Made by a program: the position numbers and the translations under genes. From DASUME01 sp038257655 (GTDB taxonomy: Bacteria > Myxococcota_A > Polyangia > Polyangiales > DASUME01): a stretch of DNA of 10,291 nt. Under the pieces are notes generated by a model. The model did no database searches, was not told where the DNA came from, and worked only from the letters and a program-made list of their open reading frames with translations. The stretch lies in NCBI GenBank assembly GCA_038257655.1, contig JBBSJC010000266.1:1-10291 (forward strand), in the 5' to 3' direction. Shown one piece after another: positions 5,944 through 10,291 of this stretch. Within the stretch, counting starts at the first letter, position 1, and each line of letters begins with the position of its first letter.

Positions 5944-7605
5944 TCAGTAAGGTTCCGCCTTGTAGCCCTTGATGGGTGTGACCGCCGTTGGTGGCGTTCG
6001 CTGGGCTGCCGGTGCGGCGGCGGGACGATCTTCTCGGGTGGGACGGCGCACCGGGATGGGATCCATCGGCGGCGCTTCGACCTCAAGACGATCACTGCGG
6101 ATCTGGCGTGTCACGGTGAGATCGCGATAGCCCTTGCGTTGAAAGCGGAAGGTCACCTCGCGGCCGAACTCCGCTTCGCTGCCGGTCCATTCGACCTGCG
6201 TCGGCGTGGGACCGTATTCCTTGCCGCCCACCACTACCATCGCGCCCGGTGGTGTGGAACGCAGCGAAACCAGCACGGTCGTCGCCGTGGGTGTGGGCGC
6301 TGGCTCGCCGATGATTACAGTTGGCGCAAGGGCCTCGCCGCCCGCCTGGGCTACCACCGAAGGGTCGACGATGGCACCGGGAGCACCCGGAATGGCCCCT
6401 ATCACCTGTACTGCTTCGGGCTGCCTGGGTTCTCCCAACAGCATGAATCCGATCACCACGGCCAGGGCAGCCACTACGCCGAGTAGCAGGGGGCCGAAGT
6501 TTCGCTTGGGCGCCAAGGACGTGGCCGTGGACCCACTCGCATACGGCATCTGTCCCATCGCTGCGGGCGTGCCCCCGGACAAGAGCTCGCCTGAAATCTG
6601 CGCGCCGGACGAGCTAGGACTGTAGGCGGCATCGAGCGGCAAAGCGGCAAGCTCTCCCTGGCCCAGCCGATACTCTCCGCTCAAAGCCGCGCTCATGCCC
6701 GAGGCCTGTTTCAACGCAACGAGCACCTCGTCCATGCTCGCGTAGCGTTCATCCAGACCCTTGGCCATGCAGCGACGTACGACAGCTTCCAATGGAGGCG
6801 GTACGCGCAAGCTCGGATTGTGCTCGTTCATCGGCGGCACTTGCTCTTGGATGTGCGCCATCAAAATGTTGACCGAGTTCGGCCGATCGAAGGGCACTTT
6901 GCCGGTGAGCATCTCGTACATCATCACGCCGAGTGCGTAGACATCGACCCGCGCGTCGACTTTGTCTCCGCGGATCTGCTCGGGCGACATGTACTTGGGT
7001 GAGCCCATGAACAGACCGGTCTGCGTCAGCTCTTCGCCCTTCTCCTCCAAGTTCTTGACGAGTCCAAAGTCAAGTACCTTGACGAAATCATCTTCGTCGC
7101 CATGCTGGACGAGATAGACGTTGGCCGGCTTGAGGTCGCGATGAATCACGCCTAGCCCGTGAGCTTCGCGCAGTGAGCGGCAAATCTGGCGGCCTATGTG
7201 CGTGGTGCGTTCCGCATCGAATGGACCTTCGTCGCGCAGTGCACGGTGTAACGTGCGCCCCTCGAGCAGCTCCATCGCGATGTAGTAGATCTCGTCGTCG
7301 GTCTTTCCGTAGTCGAAGATCGTGACCGTGTTCGGAGGGGTGAGCTTGGAAGAGATCGAAGCTTCGAGAAAGAAGCGCTTGTGAAACTCCGGGTCGTTTT
7401 CACCGGTGTAGTTCGGATTCAGAACCTTGAGTGCGACCAGACGGCCAAGGGGCGCTTGCTCGGCGCGGTAGACCTTCCCCATGCCGCCACGCGCGATGAT
7501 CCCGCCGATTTTGTAGCGATCGTTGACGGTACGTCCGATCAAGGGATCGGGGCCCGACGAATTCACGCGCGGAACCGAAGCAGGAGCGCTGCGTGAATCA
7601 TCCAT
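5944..7605 (-). CDS. PknB-type Ser/Thr protein kinase with membrane anchor and PEGA-like C-terminal domain
   Basis: This is a 553-aa Hanks-type eukaryotic-like kinase. Residues about 31-300 are the catalytic domain: glycine loop ARGGMGKVY (38-46), ATP-binding VALK with Lys60, Glu81 in helix C, HRDLKPANV with catalytic Asp157 (155-163), metal-binding DFG (179-181), an activation loop with Thr194 and Thr196, SPEQ (207-210, in place of APE), and DVYALGVMMYEMLTG (221-235). It should be an active kinase. A Ser/Gly/Ala-rich linker (about 302-367) leads to one transmembrane helix (370-390), then a periplasmic part with a PEGA-like beta domain (about 443-500: VSLRSTPPGAMVVVGGKEYG, FRFQRKGYRDLTV) and a Pro-rich end. 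It therefore likely couples an envelope-side input to cytoplasmic phosphorylation, though the ligand is unknown. The ATG at 7605 has GGGAG about 12 nt upstream. It heads a same-strand run with ribF. Confidence 0.95.
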   Translation of the reverse strand: MDDSRSAPASVPRVNSSGPDPLIGRTVNDRYKIGGIIARGGMGKVYRAEQAPLGRLVALKVLNPNYTGENDPEFHKRFFLEASISSKLTPPNTVTIFDYGKTDDEIYYIAMELLEGRTLHRALRDEGPFDAERTTHIGRQICRSLREAHGLGVIHRDLKPANVYLVQHGDEDDFVKVLDFGLVKNLEEKGEELTQTGLFMGSPKYMSPEQIRGDKVDARVDVYALGVMMYEMLTGKVPFDRPNSVNILMAHIQEQVPPMNEHNPSLRVPPPLEAVVRRCMAKGLDERYASMDEVLVALKQASGMSAALSGEYRLGQGELAALPLDAAYSPSSSGAQISGELLSGGTPAAMGQMPYASGSTATSLAPKRNFGPLLLGVVAALAVVIGFMLLGEPRQPEAVQVIGAIPGAPGAIVDPSVVAQAGGEALAPTVIIGEPAPTPTATTVLVSLRSTPPGAMVVVGGKEYGPTPTQVEWTGSEAEFGREVTFRFQRKGYRDLTVTRQIRSDRLEVEAPPMDPIPVRRPTREDRPAAAPAAQRTPPTAVTPIKGYKAEPY

Positions 7606-7658
7606 GGCTACTTCTTTGCTCCCTTGCGCGAAACGCCAGACCGTCCGATATTTGTAAC

Positions 7659-7689
7659 ATTATCTGCTGACGCTGTGGAAACTACTCAA
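7659..7689 (-). promoter_or_regulatory. Candidate promoter for the kinase gene
   Basis: On the minus strand TTGAGT (7689-7684; 4 of 6) and GATAAT (7664-7659; 5 of 6) are separated by 19 bp, longer than the ideal 17. The -10 lies about 54 bp before the kinase ATG, in the only AT-rich patch of the region. Weak but the best candidate seen here. Confidence 0.35.
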
Positions 7690-7803
7690 CGACGCAGGGC
7701 GTAGCGACGCTCACATTAACCGATCGCCGACGGGAAGGATCGAAAAAACGCGGGTAAATCCGGCGCCTTTTTCCCTTCATGTCGCATGACTGAGACGTGC
7801 GTA

Positions 7804-7869
7804 GAGCGTCTCGCGTCTCGGCCCTGAGCGTCTGGCGTCTCCGCCCTGAGCGTCTCGCGTCTCTACTGA
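7804..7869. repeat. 22-bp tandem repeat, three units, made of GCGTCTC heptamers
   Basis: Three consecutive 22-bp units start at 7804, 7826 and 7848. The first two differ at two positions; the third matches through its first 16 bases then diverges. Each unit carries two copies of a CGTCTC core 7 bp apart, giving cores at 7807, 7814, 7829 (CGTCTG), 7836, 7851 and 7858. The inverse, GAGACG, sits at 7792, exactly 15 bp before the first. A 22-bp period is close to two helical turns, so all units would face the same side of the DNA. It lies just upstream of the lipoprotein gene and about 200 bp upstream of the kinase start. Confidence 0.85.
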
Positions 7870-7921
7870 CGTGGAAACCCTTGACCGGCTCGCGCTCAGC
7901 GCAGCATTGTTCGCCGACTTC

Positions 7922-8617
7922 GTGGGAAATCTTGCACATCTCAATCTATCGCCCCGCTTATGCCTAGCCCTGGCGCTCTCGTTCTCCTGCGGTGAGGATG
8001 CCGAGCAGAGATACGCTGGGCTCAATGTTGCGACCGCCAGTGCGCCCGACGGGCTTAGCTATCGCATACGATTTCTGAACCCTCCGTGGAAGAACTCGCA
8101 AAGAGACGCGCTCGCCGCTGGCGCGGACACGGATGTGGAGCTGAGAGGTAAGAACGACCAGGTGTTCATTGCGGGCACCGCGATCGTCCTTGAGATCGAT
8201 CGCGAAGCTGTCGTAGTCGACACCCGCTTTAGCCAGCCCAAGTATCGCCTCGAAGCCACGTTGCTCGACTGCGATCTACCGCTCGCCGACGACGAGAGCT
8301 GTGCAAAAAGCATTGCGGTCGCCGACAACCTGGCCCGCACAGCGCAAGGCGAGACGTCCCTCTATGAGGGCTCGATCAAGTCCGGCACCAACGATTTCGA
8401 TCAGAAGTATTTCGAGCTGCTCACTCGCAGCATCGAAAGCCGACGAAATAAGCGGATCGCGTTCTTCGAGACGCCCGATCCCCAGCGCTATTTGCGGGTC
8501 TACATCGAGGGCAACCCACGGCTCGATGAGCCGGAAGTGGACCACATGTTGAACGCAATCGAGATCTTCGAAGACTCGTCACGCGCCGCGACCGCGGATG
8601 GCGGAGACAAGCCATGA
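7922..8617 (+). CDS. Putative lipoprotein of unknown function
   Basis: I do not recognise a family. The chosen GTG at 7922 gives 231 aa with a typical lipoprotein signal: PRLCLALALSFSC with Cys23 as the likely lipidated residue. An in-frame GTG at 7871 and a TTG at 7907 would lengthen the N-terminus; none has a visible Shine-Dalgarno, so the start is uncertain. The mature protein has a beta-rich middle (LSYRIRFLNPPW 45-56, FIAGTAIVLEIDREAVVVDTRF split over 82-103), two cysteines at 117 and 127 that could form a disulfide, and an acidic C-terminal part (YLRVYIEG, then helical). The strand pattern suggests a periplasm-facing beta domain. Its stop overlaps the ATG of the next gene (ATGA), so the two products probably work together at the cell envelope. 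It is divergent from the kinase gene. Confidence 0.75.
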   Translation: MGNLAHLNLSPRLCLALALSFSCGEDAEQRYAGLNVATASAPDGLSYRIRFLNPPWKNSQRDALAAGADTDVELRGKNDQVFIAGTAIVLEIDREAVVVDTRFSQPKYRLEATLLDCDLPLADDESCAKSIAVADNLARTAQGETSLYEGSIKSGTNDFDQKYFELLTRSIESRRNKRIAFFETPDPQRYLRVYIEGNPRLDEPEVDHMLNAIEIFEDSSRAATADGGDKP

Positions 8618-9174
8618 GGCGCCCACCATCGGGGCTGTCGCATGGGCTCGCACTCGCCCTGCTGCTCATGACTACGTCCGGTGTCGCTCAGGCTCAGGGC
8701 CGCCGCGCCATTCCTGCCTCGGTTTGGGCCGGCCCGCGCGTCGCGCTTGGCTACCGGCGGTATACGTTGACTGACTCGGCGGGGGGCGGTGCCGTCAATT
8801 CAGCCACGTTTTCGGGCTTTCTTCCGACGCGATTCGTACGCGCGGGCGGGGGATTAGAAGCCGGGGGGCGTCAATATGCGTATGGGCCTACCGAAGGTCT
8901 GTTCAGCGGTAATGCCTTTGCTGGCTATCAGCACCTGGGCGATTTGGGCCGCGTGCTGCCCTACGTGGTCGCGGTAGGGGAGCTTGGCTTCGTGCTCAGT
9001 AAGCGTTTCCACTCGCCGCGGGCGAACCTATTGCGTGGCGCCGGCGTGGAAATCGGGGCCGACTTGAACCTCGTGCGCAGCTTCCATGTGGGTCTGGGGC
9101 TTAGCTACCTTCGCTACAGCTTGGACGGTCTTGCCTACAACTCGTTCGGACTGCGTCTTTCGATCGGGCTTTGA
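8614..9174 (+). CDS. Small outer-membrane beta-barrel-like protein
   Basis: The 186-aa product starts at ATG 8614 within an ATGA overlap with the preceding lipoprotein gene; GGAG lies 7 nt upstream. Residues 1-27 are a signal peptide ending AQA. The mature part is made of short alternating strands with Gly and aromatic residues: SVWAGPRVALGYRRYTL (36-52), FVRAGGGLEAGGRQYAY, NAFAGYQHLG, YVVAVGELGFVLSKRF, LGLSYLRYSL and the ending GLRLSIGL. This is the texture of an 8-strand outer-membrane barrel, and the C-terminal strand is hydrophobic, although it ends in Leu rather than the common Phe. No specific family is recognised. The coupling suggests a lipoprotein/outer-membrane protein pair. Confidence 0.82.
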   Translation: MRRPPSGLSHGLALALLLMTTSGVAQAQGRRAIPASVWAGPRVALGYRRYTLTDSAGGGAVNSATFSGFLPTRFVRAGGGLEAGGRQYAYGPTEGLFSGNAFAGYQHLGDLGRVLPYVVAVGELGFVLSKRFHSPRANLLRGAGVEIGADLNLVRSFHVGLGLSYLRYSLDGLAYNSFGLRLSIGL

Positions 9175-9177
9175 CGC

Positions 9178-9183
9178 TATACT
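9178..9183 (+). promoter_or_regulatory. Possible -10 box before xseB
   Basis: TATACT matches the sigma70 -10 consensus at 5 of 6 positions and begins 4 bp after the stop codon of the outer-membrane protein gene. No good -35 lies at the right distance. A start about 7 nt downstream would put the 9205-9233 palindrome in the 5' leader. Low confidence. Confidence 0.25.
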
Positions 9184-9204
9184 CGTGCCCGTGGGAGAAG
9201 CGTT

Positions 9205-9233
9205 GACCCTTGAGCGAGGCTCGTTCAAGGTTC
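9205..9233 (+). promoter_or_regulatory. Near-palindrome (23-29 nt) in the leader of xseB
   Basis: Core arms 9208-9218 and 9220-9230 (CCTTGAGCGAG / CTCGTTCAAGG) are inverted repeats around one base. The only imperfect pair, 9214/9224, is a G-U wobble in plus-strand RNA, so the whole core can fold in the mRNA. Two more pairs (9205/9233, 9206/9232) extend it past one mismatch. It ends 7 nt before the GGAGGA of xseB (9241-9246). It could be an operator for a dimeric repressor or an mRNA hairpin affecting translation. Confidence 0.65.
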
Positions 9234-9250
9234 GCGCGACGGAGGAACGC

Positions 9251-9520
9251 ATGGCGAAGACTCAGACCGCGACACGCAAGGAAAGCGATTCGCCGGCATT
9301 TGAGGATATCCTGTCGCGGCTAGGGACAGTGGTAGAGGGTCTGGAGTCGGGGGATCTCCCGCTCGAGGCTTCGCTTGAGCTCTTTGAAGAAGGTGTGCGG
9401 CTATCACGCCAAGGCGCGGCCCGGCTTGATGATGCGGAGCGGCGCATCGAGCGCTTACTCAACGATGCGGGCGAGACTGAACAGATTGAGTTGGGACACA
9501 AGGAGACCGAGAGCCCATGA
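9251..9520 (+). CDS. xseB: Exodeoxyribonuclease VII small subunit
   Basis: XseB is the small subunit that assembles in several copies with XseA to form exonuclease VII, which degrades single-stranded DNA from both ends. The 89-aa product starts at ATG 9251 with GGAGGA 4 nt upstream, which rules out the longer in-frame N-terminus. It carries the family core FEDILSRLGTVVEGLESGDL (17-36) followed by PLEASLELFEEGVRLSRQG (37-55) and a final helix LDDAERRIERLL (59-70), typical of the two-helix XseB fold, plus a short acidic tail. Length fits the family (about 70-90 aa). The usual partners (xseA, or isoprenoid genes such as ispA) are not adjacent; the next gene encodes a PilZ-like protein overlapping by ATGA. 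The identification is secure. Confidence 0.95.
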   Translation: MAKTQTATRKESDSPAFEDILSRLGTVVEGLESGDLPLEASLELFEEGVRLSRQGAARLDDAERRIERLLNDAGETEQIELGHKETESP

Positions 9521-10290
9521 CGCAGGTGGTGACCGTTCATACGGACTTCACGGATCTCAACCAGATGGCGCAAGGCCTGGTGGGTCGTGTCGATCCGGTC
9601 AAAGTGATCCTACCCGGCCCTGACCCGGTTGACGCCGGGGAGTGGGTACAGTTCGCGATCACGCTGCAAGATGGCACGCCGGGATTCGCAGGCGTCGGCC
9701 GCTGCGTAACGGCTGTCGATAACGGCGAAGAGCGCAGCCATCATCAACGCTTCGATGTGGTGATCGATTCGTTGCAGTTCGATCCGCGTGGTCAGCAGGT
9801 GTTCGAACACATCTTGACCTTGAGCGGCTACGGGGGCGCCGAAGAGGGTGAGCCGCTCGCAGCCGAGGGCGTCGAAGAGGCGAACTTCGAAGACGTGGCG
9901 TCTGATTTCAGCAACAGTCACATCGATGTGCCGGTGGATGCACTGGAAGAAGTCGAGGACAACGAGCCAGCAGACGAGGACGAAGGCGAAGCCCCGATCA
10001 TGCTCGAGAGTCCGCTTGCGGCGGGACAGCCGTTGTCGCTCGATCCGGAGGTCTACGACGGGCACGCGAGTGCAGTCGAACACGACGACTTCGGCGCTCA
10101 AATGATCGATGACTCGAGCGCCTCGCCGCCCGAAGCGCTTAAAACCGTGGCCGCTGTCTCCAATGGCGCGCCTAGGAATGGCGCTGCGACCTTTTCCTAT
10201 GCGGGCGGGCTGCCATTTCCTGCGGTACCTCCCCGGCCTACGATCGACGCAAGCCAGCGCGTGAGCCGCGCCCCGCGTCCAAAGCAGTAG
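9517..10290 (+). CDS. PilZ-like domain protein with acidic disordered tail (tentative)
   Basis: The 257-aa product starts at ATG 9517, overlapping the xseB stop as ATGA, with AAGGAG 11 nt upstream. Residues about 1-105 form a compact domain: LVGRVDPVKVIL (21-32), GEWVQFAITLQDGTPGFAG (41-59), VGRCVTAVDNG (60-70) and HQRFDVVIDSLQFD (76-89). The order of strands, with V.F.ItL.DG, a GvGrC-type strand and a final D.L.FD, resembles PilZ-type domains common in Myxococcota, but the c-di-GMP-binding RxxxR and D/NxSxxG motifs are not evident, so c-di-GMP binding is doubtful. Residues from about 106 are low complexity and strongly acidic (a Glu/Asp-rich stretch at 141-159), then Pro/Ala-rich with a basic end, and are probably disordered. 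No signal peptide or membrane segment is seen. Coupling to xseB is striking but unexplained. Confidence 0.75.
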   Translation: MTQVVTVHTDFTDLNQMAQGLVGRVDPVKVILPGPDPVDAGEWVQFAITLQDGTPGFAGVGRCVTAVDNGEERSHHQRFDVVIDSLQFDPRGQQVFEHILTLSGYGGAEEGEPLAAEGVEEANFEDVASDFSNSHIDVPVDALEEVEDNEPADEDEGEAPIMLESPLAAGQPLSLDPEVYDGHASAVEHDDFGAQMIDDSSASPPEALKTVAAVSNGAPRNGAATFSYAGGLPFPAVPPRPTIDASQRVSRAPRPKQ

Positions 10291-10291
10291 C

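Larger units (their letters stand above)
7606..7921. other. Divergent intergenic region between kinase gene and lipoprotein gene
   Basis: This 316-bp stretch holds no gene I can support. It contains a candidate kinase promoter (7659-7689) in a more AT-rich pocket, a short GGCGCC followed by a T-run (7762-7772) that lacks a proper stem-loop, and the 22-bp repeat cluster at 7792-7863. If the lipoprotein start is the more upstream GTG at 7871, the gene-free part shortens to 265 bp. Confidence 0.6.

Noticed and set aside
7762..7772. GGCGCC followed by TTTTT, as a possible terminator
   Set aside because: The palindrome has no loop and no longer stem around it, so it cannot form a normal terminator hairpin.
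7804..7869. The 22-bp repeats as a small CRISPR array
   Set aside because: The units are directly adjacent with no unique spacers, and no cas genes are present.
9610..10101. A 163-codon minus-strand open frame opposite the last gene
   Set aside because: No ribosome binding site or domain seen; the plus-strand gene is coupled to xseB by ATGA and continues through the whole region.

Overview
The window reads as chromosomal DNA of a high-GC Gram-negative deltaproteobacterium in the broad sense, most plausibly a member of the Myxococcota. The reasons are a PknB-type Ser/Thr kinase with a C-terminal membrane anchor, a TatT-associated TRAP transporter, a PilZ-like protein, several lipoproteins and outer-membrane-like proteins, and GC-rich codon use throughout. 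I see no tRNA, rRNA, CRISPR array, transposase, phage gene or attachment site, and nothing suggesting recent transfer.

Region 1 (1-2541, minus strand) is a TRAP transporter operon of the TPR-protein-associated type: tatT (lipoprotein), dctP (periplasmic solute receptor), then the start of dctQ (small permease subunit), which runs off the left edge. Both gaps are 135 bp and both hold an RNA hairpin. The hairpin before dctQ is a 14-bp stem with a cUUCGg tetraloop. tatT appears to have a good promoter placed so close to its ATG that its mRNA could be leaderless.

Region 2 (2711-3301, plus strand) is one secreted protein of unknown function, divergent from tatT. Its 3' end overlaps the next minus-strand operon tail to tail.

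Region 3 (3264-7605, minus strand) is a tight five-gene run: a Ser/Thr kinase with a PEGA-like periplasmic domain, ribF (riboflavin kinase/FAD synthetase), a small DUF4912-like protein, a short lipoprotein and a secreted TolC-like fragment protein. Junctions are +75, -10, +57 and -4 bp, so co-transcription is likely. The last two proteins share a motif pattern and look like partial relatives.

Region 4 (7606-7921) is a divergent intergenic stretch with a candidate kinase promoter and a 22-bp tandem repeat built from GCGTCTC heptamers.

Region 5 (7922-9174, plus strand) is a translationally coupled pair: a putative lipoprotein and a small outer-membrane beta-barrel-like protein.

Region 6 (9175-10290, plus strand) is xseB (exonuclease VII small subunit), preceded by a palindrome of 23 to 29 nt, and then a PilZ-like protein with a long acidic disordered tail, coupled to xseB by an ATGA overlap. 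No xseA is present in the window.

No clearly novel system is proven here. The best leads are the intercistronic hairpins of the TRAP operon, the 22-bp repeat, the palindrome before xseB, and the unexplained kinase-ribF-envelope protein operon.
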